The notes: generated by a model not told the origin, from the sequence alone. 64,000 nt of DNA from Pelomonas sp. SE-A7 (GCF_030345705.1 NZ_JAUASW010000003.1:248001-312000), one strand, 5' to 3'; shown: positions 7,453 to 16,365, numbered from the stretch's first letter. Numbers and translations are program-made.

Positions 7453-8430
7453 TCACACCGCACACCCGCTCTCCGCCCCACTCCCCCGCGCCCCGTAGCG
7501 CTCGGCCGTCAGCTGGGCCAGGATGGAGACGGCGATCTCGGGTGGGGTGCGGGCGCCTATGGCGAGGCCAATCGGGCCGTGCAGCCGGTCGAGCTCGGCC
7601 TCGGTCACCGAGAAATGCTCGGCCAGGCGCGCACGGCGCTTGGCCTGGTTGGCGCGCGAGCCTATGGCGCCGACGTAGAAAGCCGGGCTCTTGAGCGCCT
7701 CCATCAGGGCCAGGTCGTCCAGCTTGGGGTCATGGGTCAGGGCCACGATGGCGGTGTGGGCGTCGGGGCGCAGCTCCTGCACCACGTCGTCGGGCATGCC
7801 GCGCAGCAGCCGGGTGCCGGCCACGGCCCATTCCTCGGCATATTCCTCGCGCGGGTCGCAGACCAGCACCTGGTAGTCCAGGGCCAGGGCCATCTGGGCC
7901 AGGTACTGGGTCAGCTGGCCGGCGCCGATGATCAAGAGCCGCCAATGCGGGCCATGGTTGCTGACCAGGCGCTGCTCGCTCAGCTGCAGCAGGTCGGCGC
8001 CATGCTCGTCGAACAGCTCGACCCGGCCACTGGCACGGTCCAGCTCGCGGCGCACCCGCTGGCCGCTGCTCAGGCGGCGCAGCAATTCCTCACAGGCCGA
8101 GGCCTCGGTCACCGGCTCCAGCAGCAGCTCCAGCGTGCCGCCACACGGCAGGCCGAAGCGCGTGGCCTCCTCGGCGCCTACGCCGTAGCGCACCAGTTCG
8201 GGCTTGACCAGGTCCAGGGCCCCGTCGCGGATGCGGGCGATCAGGTCGTCTTCTATGCAGCCGCCCGAGACCGAGCCGGCGATCGCGCCGTCGTCGCGCA
8301 CCGCCACCCAGGAGCCCAGCGGCCGTGGCGCCGAGCCCCAGGTGCGGGTGATCGTGCCCAGCACCACGCGCCGGCCTTCGGCGCGCCACTGCACCAGCTG
8401 GCGCAAGACATTGAGGTCGACGTTGTCCAT
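7453..8430 (-). CDS. XdhC/CoxF-family molybdenum hydroxylase maturation factor
   Basis: 325 residues. The N-terminal XdhC domain carries G-S-A-P-R-P-L-G-S-W and the hallmark G-S-V-S-G-G-C-I-E-D-D-L. The C-terminal Rossmann domain begins L-L-I-I-G-A-G-Q-L and ends with the family's A-I-G-S-R and G-L-A-I-G-A-R-T-P-P-E-I-A-V-S-I motifs. Such proteins bind molybdenum cofactor, help sulfurate it and insert it into xanthine-dehydrogenase-type enzymes. The gene is divergent from the coxSLMDEG-like operon that would need it. I chose the start at 8430 because the homologous region begins there; the frame stays open much further upstream through the coxS gene, which is shadow coding. Confidence 0.88.
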   Translation of the reverse strand: MDNVDLNVLRQLVQWRAEGRRVVLGTITRTWGSAPRPLGSWVAVRDDGAIAGSVSGGCIEDDLIARIRDGALDLVKPELVRYGVGAEEATRFGLPCGGTLELLLEPVTEASACEELLRRLSSGQRVRRELDRASGRVELFDEHGADLLQLSEQRLVSNHGPHWRLLIIGAGQLTQYLAQMALALDYQVLVCDPREEYAEEWAVAGTRLLRGMPDDVVQELRPDAHTAIVALTHDPKLDDLALMEALKSPAFYVGAIGSRANQAKRRARLAEHFSVTEAELDRLHGPIGLAIGARTPPEIAVSILAQLTAERYGARGSGAESGCAV

Positions 8431-8502
8431 CTTGAGGCCGCATTCTGGGGCCGGAGCGGACTCTGTGCCAGAACGCTGCACCAACCCTGAGACCGCCGCG
8501 CC

Positions 8503-8520
8503 CATGGATGAATATCCATG
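8503..8520. promoter_or_regulatory. Palindromic operator candidate in the xdhC/coxS divergent region
   Basis: CATGGAT-GAAT-ATCCATG is a perfect 7-bp inverted repeat in the 190-base gap between the divergent maturation-factor and small-subunit genes, about 73 bases from one start codon and 100 from the other. Position and symmetry suit a dimeric regulator controlling both directions. No dedicated regulator gene is adjacent; the WYL and LysR regulators beyond the operon are candidates only by proximity. Confidence 0.45.
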
Positions 8521-8620
8521 AGGGTTTGTGACAGACGCGGCCGGCCCGGCGAGTCCGACGATAGGCCGCAGACGGACCAGCCACCATCGCGTCAGGCCCG
8601 CATTCAGGAGACACACCACC

Positions 8621-9091
8621 ATGGGCATCCCAATCACGCTCAAAGTCAACGGGCAGGCGCTGACGCGCCAGGTCGAACCGGACCAGCTGCTGGTCCAGTT
8701 CCTTCGCGAGGATCTGGCGCTGACCGGCACCCATGTCGGTTGCGACACCGGCCAGTGCGGGGCCTGCACCATCCACCTGAACGGCCGCGCGGTGAAGAGC
8801 TGCACCATGCTGGCCGTGCAGGCCAATGGCCAGGAGCTGACCACCATCGAAGGCCTGGCCGCCGCGGACGGCACGCTGCATCCCATGCAGGCCGCCTTCA
8901 AGGAATGCCATGGCCTGCAATGCGGCTTCTGCACGCCGGGCATGGTGATGAGCGCCATCGACCTGGTGCAGCACCACCGCTGTGCGACCGAGGCCGAGAT
9001 CCGCGAGGGCCTGGAAGGCAACCTCTGCCGCTGCACCGGCTACCAGAACATCGTCCGCGCCGTGCAGGCCGCCATTCCGGCCATGAAGTAA
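8621..9091 (+). CDS. Molybdenum hydroxylase [2Fe-2S] small subunit (CoxS-like)
   Basis: 156 residues, the standard length. The plant-ferredoxin-like cluster is ligated by C41, C46, C49 and C61 (G-C-D-T-G-Q-C-G-A-C), and the second by C101, C104, C136 and C138 (C-G-F-C-T-P-G and C-R-C-T-G-Y). It relays electrons from the molybdenum site in the large subunit to FAD in the medium subunit. The start at 8621 follows an AGGAGA Shine-Dalgarno; an earlier in-frame start would add a tail rich in Arg, Ser and His that is not part of the family. It is the first gene of a six-gene operon. Confidence 0.93.
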   Translation: MGIPITLKVNGQALTRQVEPDQLLVQFLREDLALTGTHVGCDTGQCGACTIHLNGRAVKSCTMLAVQANGQELTTIEGLAAADGTLHPMQAAFKECHGLQCGFCTPGMVMSAIDLVQHHRCATEAEIREGLEGNLCRCTGYQNIVRAVQAAIPAMK

Positions 9092-9101
9092 GGAGGCAGC
9101 C

Positions 9102-11450
9102 ATGAACGCACCCGGATTCATAGGCCAGAGCGTCAAGCGCCGCGAGGACGCGCGCTTTCTGACCGGACGCGGCCAGTACACCGACGACATCGTGCTGCCG
9201 CGCCAGACCTACGCCAGCTTCCTGCGCAGCCCCTATGCCCATGCCCGCATCAAGAGCCTGGACGCCAGCGCCGCGCTGGCCGCGCCGGGCGTGCTGGGCG
9301 TGTTCCACGGCGAGCATTTCCGCGCCATCGGCGGCCTGCCCTGCGGCTGGCTGATCCACAGCACCGACGGCACGCCGATGAAGGAGCCCAAGCACCCGAT
9401 CCTGGCCGACGGCAAGGTGCGCTTCGTCGGCGACCTGGTGGCCCTGGTCGTGGCCGAGACCCAGGCCCAGGCCAAGGCCGCGGCCCAGCTGATCAATGTG
9501 GACTACGAGGAACTGCCGGCCGTGGTGGACTGCGCACAAGCCAATCTGCTGCCGGGCCAGGTGCATGAGGAAGCGCCGGGCAACCTCTGCTACCGCTGGG
9601 GCTGCGGCGACAAGGCCGGCACCGATGCCGCCATGGCCTCTGCCGCCCATGTGACGCGGCTGGAGTTCCGCAACAACCGGCTGATTCCCAACGCCATCGA
9701 GCCGCGCGCGGCCAACGCTTCGTACAACCCCAGCGACGAGAGCTACACGCTCTACGTGGCCAACCAGAACCCGCATGTGGAGCGGCTCCTGATGTGCGCC
9801 TTCGTGCTGGGCATCCCCGAGCACAAGATGCGCGTGGTGGCGCCCGACGTGGGCGGCGGCTTCGGTTCCAAGATCTTTCTCTACGCCGAGGAGACCGCCC
9901 TGGTCTGGGCCAGCAAGCAGGTCGGTCGGGCGATCAAGTGGACGGCCGAACGTTCGGAAAGTTTCCTCTCCGACGCCCATGGCCGCGACCACGCGACCGT
10001 CGCAGAGCTGGGCCTCGATGCCAAGGGCAAGTTCCTCGCGATGCGGGTGACGACCACGGCCAATCTGGGCGCCTACCTCTCCACCTTTGCGTCCAGCGTG
10101 CCGACCATCCTCTATGCCACGCTGCTGGCTGGCCAGTACACCACGCCCAAGATCTACGCCGAGGTGACCGGCGTTTTCACCAATACGGCGCCGGTCGATG
10201 CCTACCGCGGCGCCGGCCGGCCCGAGGCCACCTATGTGGTCGAGCGCCTGGTCGAGACCGCGGCCCATGAGCTGAAGATCGACCCGGCCGAGCTGCGCCG
10301 CCGCAACTTCATCCACGAGTTCCCCTATGCCACGCCGGTGGGCCTGACCTATGACACCGGCGACTACGACGCCACGCTCAATCGCGTCATCCAGATCGCC
10401 GACGTAGCCGGCTTCCCGGCGCGCAAGGCGGCCAGCGAGGCCAAGGGCCTCAAGCGCGGCCTGGGCTACTCGACCTACATCGAGGCCTGCGGCCTGGCAC
10501 CGTCCAATATCGCCGGCGCGCTGGGAGCGCGCGCGGGCCTGTTCGAGGCCGGCGAGGTGCGGGTCCATCCCACCGGCAAGGTCACGGTCTTCACCGGCAG
10601 CCATTCGCATGGCCAGGGCCACGAGACCACCTTCGCCCAGGTGGTGGCCGACAAGCTGGGCATTCCGCTCGACGATGTCAGCATCGAGCATGGCGACACC
10701 GGCAAGGTCCTGTTCGGCATGGGCACCTACGGCAGCCGCTCGCTCTCGGTCGGCGGCACGGCCATCGTCAAGGCGGTGGACAAGGTGATCGCCAAGGGCA
10801 AGAAGATCGCCGCCCATCTGCTGGAGGCGGCCGAGGGCGACATCGAGTTCTCGGGCGGTCAGTTCCGAGTGGCCGGCACCGACAAGGCCGTGCCCTTTGC
10901 CTCGGTCTCGCTGACCGCCTACGTGCCGCACAACTACCCGCTGGACAAGCTGGAGCCCGGCCTCAACGAAAACGCCTTCTACGACCCGAGCAACTTCACC
11001 TATCCGGCCGGCAGCTATGTCTGCGAGGTCGAGGTGGACCCGGCCACCGGCAAGGTGCGTGTGGACCGCTTCAGTGCGGTGGACGACTTCGGCAACATCG
11101 TCAATCCGATGATCGTCGAGGGCCAGGTGCAAGGCGGCATCGCCCAGGGCCTGGGCCAGGCCCTGCTGGAGCACGGCATCTACGACGAGCACACGGGCCA
11201 GCTGCTCACCGGCTCCTACATGGACTACGCCATGCCGCGCGCCGACGACCTGCCCAGCTTCAACATAGAGACGGCCAAGGGCACGCCCTGCACCCACAAC
11301 CCGCTGGGCGTGAAGGGCTGCGGCGAGGCCGGCGCCATAGGCTCGCCGGCCGCGGCCATGAATGCGATCTGCGATGCGCTCGGCATCAAGGACATCGCCA
11401 TGCCGGCCACGCCGCACACCGTCTGGCAGGCCATCCAGGCCAACCGCTGA
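9102..11450 (+). CDS. Molybdenum hydroxylase large subunit, form II CoxL-like
   Basis: 782 residues, typical of the catalytic molybdopterin subunit of CO dehydrogenase/xanthine dehydrogenase enzymes. Seen motifs: V-G-G-G-F-G-S-K near 250, A-Y-R-G-A-G-R near 367, and G-V-K-G-C-G-E-A-G-A near 737-746 containing the catalytic glutamate. True (form I) CO dehydrogenases carry AYxCSFR with the cysteine that holds copper; here that position is A-Y-R-G-A-G-R, so the Cu ligand is absent. The enzyme is therefore better called an aerobic CO-dehydrogenase-like hydroxylase of unknown substrate (aldehyde or N-heterocycle possible). GGAGG precedes the start. Gene order small-large-medium differs from the medium-small-large order of classical cox clusters. 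Confidence 0.9.
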   Translation: MNAPGFIGQSVKRREDARFLTGRGQYTDDIVLPRQTYASFLRSPYAHARIKSLDASAALAAPGVLGVFHGEHFRAIGGLPCGWLIHSTDGTPMKEPKHPILADGKVRFVGDLVALVVAETQAQAKAAAQLINVDYEELPAVVDCAQANLLPGQVHEEAPGNLCYRWGCGDKAGTDAAMASAAHVTRLEFRNNRLIPNAIEPRAANASYNPSDESYTLYVANQNPHVERLLMCAFVLGIPEHKMRVVAPDVGGGFGSKIFLYAEETALVWASKQVGRAIKWTAERSESFLSDAHGRDHATVAELGLDAKGKFLAMRVTTTANLGAYLSTFASSVPTILYATLLAGQYTTPKIYAEVTGVFTNTAPVDAYRGAGRPEATYVVERLVETAAHELKIDPAELRRRNFIHEFPYATPVGLTYDTGDYDATLNRVIQIADVAGFPARKAASEAKGLKRGLGYSTYIEACGLAPSNIAGALGARAGLFEAGEVRVHPTGKVTVFTGSHSHGQGHETTFAQVVADKLGIPLDDVSIEHGDTGKVLFGMGTYGSRSLSVGGTAIVKAVDKVIAKGKKIAAHLLEAAEGDIEFSGGQFRVAGTDKAVPFASVSLTAYVPHNYPLDKLEPGLNENAFYDPSNFTYPAGSYVCEVEVDPATGKVRVDRFSAVDDFGNIVNPMIVEGQVQGGIAQGLGQALLEHGIYDEHTGQLLTGSYMDYAMPRADDLPSFNIETAKGTPCTHNPLGVKGCGEAGAIGSPAAAMNAICDALGIKDIAMPATPHTVWQAIQANR

Positions 11451-11462
11451 AGGGAGAACAGC

Positions 11463-12251
11463 ATGAGCTTCAGCTATCAACAAGCCACTTCGCTGGCCGC
11501 TGCCGCCCAGGCCGCGGGCCAGGCGGATACCAAGATCCTGGCCGGCGGCCAGTCGCTGCTGGGGGCGATCAAGCTGGGCCTGGCGATGCCGGCCGGCCTG
11601 GTCGACCTGGGCGGCCTGGCCGAGCTGCGCGGCATCCGGCTCGAGAACAACGAGATCGTGATCGGCGCCATGGCCACCCATGCCTCGGTGGCCGCCTCGC
11701 CCGAGGTGCAACGGGCGATTCCGGCCCTGGCCGAGCTGGCCGGAAACATAGGCGACCGCCAGGTCCGCAACCGCGGCACCTTGGGCGGCAGCCTGGCCAA
11801 CAACGACCCGGCGGCCTGCTATCCGGCGGCCGTGCTGGGCCTGGGCGCCACGGTGATCACCGACCGCCGGCAGATCGCGGCCGACGACTTCTTCAAGGGC
11901 CTGTATGAGACCGACCTGGCCGAGGGCGAGATCATCCGCGAAGTCAGCTTCCCGGTGCCGAGCAAGGCCGGCTGGCAGAAGTTCAAGCAGCCGGCTTCGC
12001 GCTTCTCCATCGTCGGCGTGTTCGTGGCCAGGACCGCCTCCGGCACCCGCGTGGCCGTGACCGGCGCCGGCCCCTGCGTGTTCCGCGCCACCAAGCTGGA
12101 AGCCGCGCTGGCGGCGGACTGGAGCGGCACGGCCGCGGCCAAAGTGGTGATCAGCGATGAAGGCCTGAACAGCGATCTGCATGGTTCGGCGGTCTACCGC
12201 GCCGCCCTGATCCCGGTGCTGGCCGGCCGCGCCGTGACGGCGGCTGGATGA
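11463..12251 (+). CDS. Molybdenum hydroxylase FAD-binding medium subunit (CoxM-like)
   Basis: 262 residues. The two FAD pyrophosphate-binding motifs are visible: A-G-G-Q-S-L-L at 27-33 and T-L-G-G-S-L-A-N-N-D-P-A-A near 106-118. A short C-terminal CO-dehydrogenase flavoprotein domain follows. It accepts electrons from the small subunit and passes them on to quinone or another acceptor. It is slightly shorter than classical CoxM (about 285 residues). A GGGAG Shine-Dalgarno lies before the ATG and the stop overlaps the next start (ATGA), implying translational coupling to the AAA+ gene. Confidence 0.92.
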   Translation: MSFSYQQATSLAAAAQAAGQADTKILAGGQSLLGAIKLGLAMPAGLVDLGGLAELRGIRLENNEIVIGAMATHASVAASPEVQRAIPALAELAGNIGDRQVRNRGTLGGSLANNDPAACYPAAVLGLGATVITDRRQIAADDFFKGLYETDLAEGEIIREVSFPVPSKAGWQKFKQPASRFSIVGVFVARTASGTRVAVTGAGPCVFRATKLEAALAADWSGTAAAKVVISDEGLNSDLHGSAVYRAALIPVLAGRAVTAAG

Positions 12252-13135
12252 CAACAGGGCTTCCGCAGAGCATCGACGACTGCGCGGCCGCGCTGCTGGC
12301 GCAAGGCTATGTGGCCCAGCGCGAGCTGGCGGCCACGGCCTTTCTCGCGCTGCGGCTGCAGCGGCCGCTGTTCCTGGAGGGCGAGCCCGGCACCGGCAAG
12401 ACCGAGATCGCCAAGGTGCTGGCCGCGATGCTGGACCGGCCACTACTGCGCCTGCAGTGCTACGAAGGCCTGGACCTGGCGTCCAGCGCCTATGAGTGGA
12501 ACTACGCGCGCCAGATGCTGGAGATCAAGCTCGCCGGGCCCGAGTCCAAGGCCGAGCAATTCTTCGACCGGCGCTTCCTGATCGCCCGTCCACTCTTGCA
12601 GGCACTGGAGTTGCCGGGTCCGCCGGTGCTCCTGATCGACGAGCTGGATCGGGCCGACGAACCCTTCGAGGCCTTTCTGCTGGAATTGCTGAGCGAGTTC
12701 CAGCTCAGCATTCCGGAGCTGGGCGTGATCCGGGCGGCGGAGCCGCCCATCGTCGTCGTCACCAGCAACCGCACGCGCGAGATCCACGATGCGGTCAAGC
12801 GCCGCTGCCTCTACCACTGGGTCGACTTTCCGGACGCCACGCGCGAGCTGCAAATCCTCAGGCTGCGCGTCCCCGGTGCGTCCGAGGCCCTGGCCCGCCA
12901 GGTCGTCGCCTTCATCCAGGGCCTGCGCCGCCTGGACCTCTACAAGCTGCCCGGCGTGGCCGAGAGCATCGAATGGTCGCGGGCCCTGCTGGAGCTGGAC
13001 GCCGTGGCCCTGGACCCGGCGACCGTGCAGCAGACCCTGGGCGTGCTGCTCAAGTACCAGGACGACATCGCCCGCGTGCAGGGCTCGGAAGCGGCGCGGC
13101 TGCTGGAGCAGGTGAGGCTCGATGTCCAGCGCTGA
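12248..13135 (+). CDS. MoxR-type AAA+ ATPase (CoxD-like)
   Basis: 295 residues. Walker A is G-E-P-G-T-G-K-T-E at 45-53, Walker B V-L-L-I-D-E-L-D near 127-134, and sensor-1 V-T-S-N-R-T. In the CO dehydrogenase system of Afipia (Oligotropha), CoxD is the AAA+ chaperone acting with the VWA protein CoxE to mature the metal site; here it presumably remodels the large subunit for cofactor sulfuration. The gene overlaps coxM by four bases and coxE by fourteen, so the three are tightly coupled. Confidence 0.9.
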   Translation: MTTGLPQSIDDCAAALLAQGYVAQRELAATAFLALRLQRPLFLEGEPGTGKTEIAKVLAAMLDRPLLRLQCYEGLDLASSAYEWNYARQMLEIKLAGPESKAEQFFDRRFLIARPLLQALELPGPPVLLIDELDRADEPFEAFLLELLSEFQLSIPELGVIRAAEPPIVVVTSNRTREIHDAVKRRCLYHWVDFPDATRELQILRLRVPGASEALARQVVAFIQGLRRLDLYKLPGVAESIEWSRALLELDAVALDPATVQQTLGVLLKYQDDIARVQGSEAARLLEQVRLDVQR

Positions 13136-14348
13136 CGCCAAGCCCCCACGCTCGACAAGCTCGCGGCCCCCCGAGGGCCGATTGGCCGAGAACCTCGTCC
13201 ACTTCGGCCGCGTGCTGCGCACCGCCGGCCTGAGCGTGGGCAGCGACCGCATCCAGCTCGCGCTGCAGGCCCTGCAGGTCGCCGGACTGGAATCGCGGCG
13301 CGACTTCAAGGCGGTGCTGGCCGCCTGCCTGGTGGACCGGGCCGAGCACCGGCTGCTGTTCGACCAGGCTTTTCACATCTTCTGGCGCGACCCCGACCTG
13401 CTGGGCCGGGTGCTGGCCATGCTGCTGCCGCAGGCCCCGGTGGCGAAGGCCGGCACGCCGCCGCCGGAGAACCGTCGCCTGGCCGAGGCCTTGTTCCCGC
13501 AGCCGGTCGCGCAGGCCTCGGACGACGAGCCGCCCGAGCAACTCGAGATCGACGCGGCGCTGAGCTGGAGCCAGCGCGAGGTCTTGCGCCAGCAGGACTT
13601 CGAGACCATGACGAACGCCGAATGGACCCAGGCCAAGCGCCTGGTGCGCCAGCTGCGGCCACTGTTCGACGCCCGACCCAGCCGTCGCCACCGGGCTGCC
13701 GAGCGCGGTCGCATCGCCTGGCGCGCCACGCTTCGGCAGGAGGCACGCAGCGCAACGCTGGCCCCGGCGCGCGAGGCGCCGCGCGAGCAGCTGGCGCCGC
13801 TGGTGGTGCTGGCCGACATCTCCGGCTCGATGAGCCGCTACTCGCGCATGCTCCTGCATCTGGCCCATGGCCTGGCCAATCCGGCCGAGCAGCGCAAGGC
13901 ACCACGCGTCCACAGCTTTGTCTTTGGCACGCGACTGACGCCGGTGACGCGCTTGCTGAAGCAGCGCGATCCGGACCTGGCGATCAGCGCCGTCTCGCGC
14001 CGGGTCGAGGACTGGTCGGGCGGCACCCGCATCAGCGACTGCATGCACCAGTTCAACCGGCAATGGGCACGCCGTGTTCTGAGCAGCGACAGCACGGTGC
14101 TCCTGATCACCGATGGCCTGGAGCAAGGCAGCGAGGAGGACCCGCGCTGCGAACGCCTGGCCTTCGAGGCACAGCGGCTGCGGCTTTCGTGCCGGCGCCT
14201 CCTTTGGCTGAACCCGCTCTTGCGCTTCGACGGCTTCGAGCCACGCGCCGCCGGCATCCGCGCGCTGCTGCCCGAGGTCAGCCGGCATCTGCCGGCCCAC
14301 AATGTGGCCAGCCTCCAAGACCTCACCCAACGATTGCTATGCAACTGA
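13122..14348 (+). CDS. VWA-domain protein (CoxE-like)
   Basis: 408 residues. The C-terminal half is a von Willebrand A domain with an intact MIDAS start D-I-S-G-S-M-S near 232 and G-G-T-R-I-S-D further on; the N-terminal half is helical and charged. MoxR ATPase plus VWA protein pairs act as metal-insertion or chaperone machines, and CoxE is the partner of CoxD in cofactor maturation. It overlaps coxD upstream and coxG downstream (10 bases). The first ~20 residues are Ser/Pro-rich and may be disordered. Confidence 0.88.
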   Translation: MSSADAKPPRSTSSRPPEGRLAENLVHFGRVLRTAGLSVGSDRIQLALQALQVAGLESRRDFKAVLAACLVDRAEHRLLFDQAFHIFWRDPDLLGRVLAMLLPQAPVAKAGTPPPENRRLAEALFPQPVAQASDDEPPEQLEIDAALSWSQREVLRQQDFETMTNAEWTQAKRLVRQLRPLFDARPSRRHRAAERGRIAWRATLRQEARSATLAPAREAPREQLAPLVVLADISGSMSRYSRMLLHLAHGLANPAEQRKAPRVHSFVFGTRLTPVTRLLKQRDPDLAISAVSRRVEDWSGGTRISDCMHQFNRQWARRVLSSDSTVLLITDGLEQGSEEDPRCERLAFEAQRLRLSCRRLLWLNPLLRFDGFEPRAAGIRALLPEVSRHLPAHNVASLQDLTQRLLCN

Positions 14349-14890
14349 GCGGCGACGAAACCCTGCCCGTGTCCCAGGCCCAGGCCTGGGAGGCGCTGAA
14401 CGACGTGGACATGCTCAAGGCCGCCATCACCGGCTGCGAGTCGCTCACCGCCCTGGGCGACAACGCCTACGAGGCCGTGCTCTCGATCTCCATCGGCCCG
14501 GTCAAGGCCAAGTTCAAGGGGCGGCTGCAGCTCTCGGACCTGCGGCCGCCCTCGGGCTATCAGCTCGCCTTCGAAGGCCAGGGCGGCGCTGCCGGCCACG
14601 GCAAGGGCCAGGCCCAGGTGCGGCTGGAGACGCTGGGGCCGAATCAGTGCCTGCTGCACTACACGGTGGTGGCGAGCGTGGGCGGCAAGATCGCCCAGAT
14701 CGGTTCGCGCCTGGTGGACCTGGCGGCCCAGAAGATGGCCAGCGATTTCTTCGCGGCCTTCAATGCCGCCCTGCAACAGCGCTACGAGGTCCCCCCGCCT
14801 CCGCCCCCTCCTCCGCCCAAGTCGCTGTTCCAGCGCTTCCTGGACTGGTACCTGGGCTGGCTGGGCCGGATCTTCACGGGCAAGCTCTAG
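14339..14890 (+). CDS. CoxG-like SRPBCC protein with membrane-anchoring tail
   Basis: 183 residues. The SRPBCC/START-like fold typical of CoxG occupies about 1-145 (opening M-Q-L-S-G-D-E-T-L-P-V, later G-P-V-K-A-K-F-K-G). A run of nine prolines then leads to a C-terminal amphipathic, Trp-rich helix (F-L-D-W-Y-L-G-W-L-G-R). CoxG tethers CO dehydrogenase to the cytoplasmic membrane in Oligotropha, and the tail fits that job by delivering electrons to membrane quinone. It is the last gene of the operon; its stop overlaps the stop of the convergent WYL regulator by three bases, leaving no room for a terminator between them. Confidence 0.9.
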   Translation: MQLSGDETLPVSQAQAWEALNDVDMLKAAITGCESLTALGDNAYEAVLSISIGPVKAKFKGRLQLSDLRPPSGYQLAFEGQGGAAGHGKGQAQVRLETLGPNQCLLHYTVVASVGGKIAQIGSRLVDLAAQKMASDFFAAFNAALQQRYEVPPPPPPPPPKSLFQRFLDWYLGWLGRIFTGKL

Positions 14891-15564
14891 GCATCGCGCT
14901 GGCGGTTCATGTCGGCCAGGGTCTTGCCCGGCTCGTCGCGGAAGCGTTCGTCCAGCACCGCCAGCGAGCGGATGCGGTCCACCCGGAAACTGCGGAAGTC
15001 CTCGCGCAGCTCGCACCAGGCGGCCAGGGTCCAGGACGGGCCCCAGAAGAAGCAGGCCAGCGGCCGCACGGTGCGCAGGCTGGGGGTTTCGCTGAGGTCC
15101 TGGTAGTCCAGCCTGAGCTTGTGGCGGCTCTCGGTGGCCTCGCGCAGCCGCGCCAGTCGTTCGCGGGTCGCGGCGTCCAGGCCGCTCTGCGGCGCGAAGA
15201 CGGCCAGGCTCTCGGCCGCGGCGCGGGCCGTGGGGCTGAGCACGGCCAGGATCTTGCCCAGCGCCTGCTCGGCCTCGCCGGACAGGCCTTCGTCCAGCTG
15301 CGGCTGGGCCAGTCGCACGGCGGCCACCAGGGCTTGCGCCTCGTCCTTGCTGAACATCAGCGGCGGAAGGTCGAAGCCGGCCCGCATGCGGTAGCCCACG
15401 CCGGCCTCGCCGTCGATGGGCACGCCCTGCTGCTGCAGGGCGGCCACGTCGCGGTAGACGGTGCGGACCGACACCTCCAGCCGCTCGGCCAGGAATTCGG
15501 CGGTGGTGAGGCGTCGGCCTCGTATCAGCTGGACGATCTGGAACAGGCGGTCGGCGCGGCGCAT
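14887..15564 (-). CDS. YafY-type HTH/WYL-domain transcriptional regulator
   Basis: 225 residues. An HTH_11 domain at the N-terminus (L-F-Q-I-V-Q-L-I-R-G-R-R then S-V-R-T-V-Y-R-D-V-A-A-L) and a WYL ligand-binding domain at about 140-205 (W-T-L-A-A-W-C-E-L-R-E-D-F-R-S-F-R-V-D-R). WYL regulators respond to nucleotides or small ligands. It is 27 bases past the SDR stop and on the same strand, so it may be cotranscribed with that SDR or act on it. It is convergent with the cox-like operon. Confidence 0.88.
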   Translation of the reverse strand: MRRADRLFQIVQLIRGRRLTTAEFLAERLEVSVRTVYRDVAALQQQGVPIDGEAGVGYRMRAGFDLPPLMFSKDEAQALVAAVRLAQPQLDEGLSGEAEQALGKILAVLSPTARAAAESLAVFAPQSGLDAATRERLARLREATESRHKLRLDYQDLSETPSLRTVRPLACFFWGPSWTLAAWCELREDFRSFRVDRIRSLAVLDERFRDEPGKTLADMNRQRDA

Positions 15565-15591
15565 GGGCGGGCATTGTGCCGCGCCCGCCGT

Positions 15592-16365
15592 TCACAGCTG
15601 GCTCATGCCGCCGTCGGCAATGATTTCGGTGCCGACGATGAAGGCCGACTCCGGCGCGGCCAGGTGCAGCACGGTCGAGGCGATCTCGGCCGAAGTGCCG
15701 AAGCGGCCCAGCGGCACCTGGCTCTGGATCTCGGCGGCCACGCTGGCCAGCGTGGTTTCGTCCATGCCCAGCTTGCCGTACAGCGGCGTGTGGACCGGTC
15801 CCGGGCTGACCACGTTGACCCGCACGCCGCGCGGCAGCAGCTCGGCCGACAGGGTCTTGGCCAGCGAGATCAGCGCCGCCTTGCTGGCCGCATAGACCGA
15901 GGAATTGGGCATGCCGATACGGGCATTGATCGAGCCGTTGAGCACGATGGACGCGCCCTTGTTCAGCAGCGGGGCCAGGGCCTGGATCTGGAAGAACGCA
16001 CCCTTGACGTTGGCGCCGAAGGTGGCGTCCCACAGGGCCTCGTCCACATCGGCCAGGCCGGCGAAGCGGGCCATGCCGGCATTGATGAAGACGGCATCGA
16101 GGCGCAGGCCCTGGTCGGACAGCAGGCTGGCCAATGCACGGGCCTGGCCCAGGTCGGAGGCATCGTTGCGCAGCACCAGGGCCGCGCCGCCCAGCTGCTC
16201 GCGGGCCGCTTGCAAAGTGGCCTCGTCGCGGCCGGTGATGACGACGCGGGCGCCTTCGTTGGCAAAGGCGCGGGCGGCGGCCAGGCCTATGCCGCTGCTG
16301 CCGCCGGTGACCAGGACGGTCTTGTTGGCGAAGCGTTGGGAAGTGGTGGTGGTGATGGCGGACAT
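15592..16365 (-). CDS. SDR-family NAD(P)-dependent oxidoreductase
   Basis: 257 residues, a classical short-chain dehydrogenase. Cofactor motif T-G-G-S-S-G-I-G at 20-27, N-A-G motif (I-N-A-G-M-A), catalytic serine in L-N-G-S-I-N and Y-A-A-S-K as the Tyr-Lys pair; the end D-G-G-M-S-Q-L is the usual SDR tail. Basic residues after the first strand (R of T-G-R-D) suggest NADP preference. A GGAGAT Shine-Dalgarno precedes the start at 16365. It is divergent from a LysR regulator, the common arrangement in which that regulator controls the SDR gene. Substrate unknown. Confidence 0.9.
   Translation of the reverse strand: MSAITTTTSQRFANKTVLVTGGSSGIGLAAARAFANEGARVVITGRDEATLQAAREQLGGAALVLRNDASDLGQARALASLLSDQGLRLDAVFINAGMARFAGLADVDEALWDATFGANVKGAFFQIQALAPLLNKGASIVLNGSINARIGMPNSSVYAASKAALISLAKTLSAELLPRGVRVNVVSPGPVHTPLYGKLGMDETTLASVAAEIQSQVPLGRFGTSAEIASTVLHLAAPESAFIVGTEIIADGGMSQL

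Noticed and set aside
8898..12443. A 1181-codon open frame on the minus strand opposite coxS, coxL and coxM
   Set aside because: It is antisense to three genes with intact family motifs. Its translation is His/Gln/Ala/Gly/Arg-rich with no recognisable domain, the usual shadow of G/C-ending codons.
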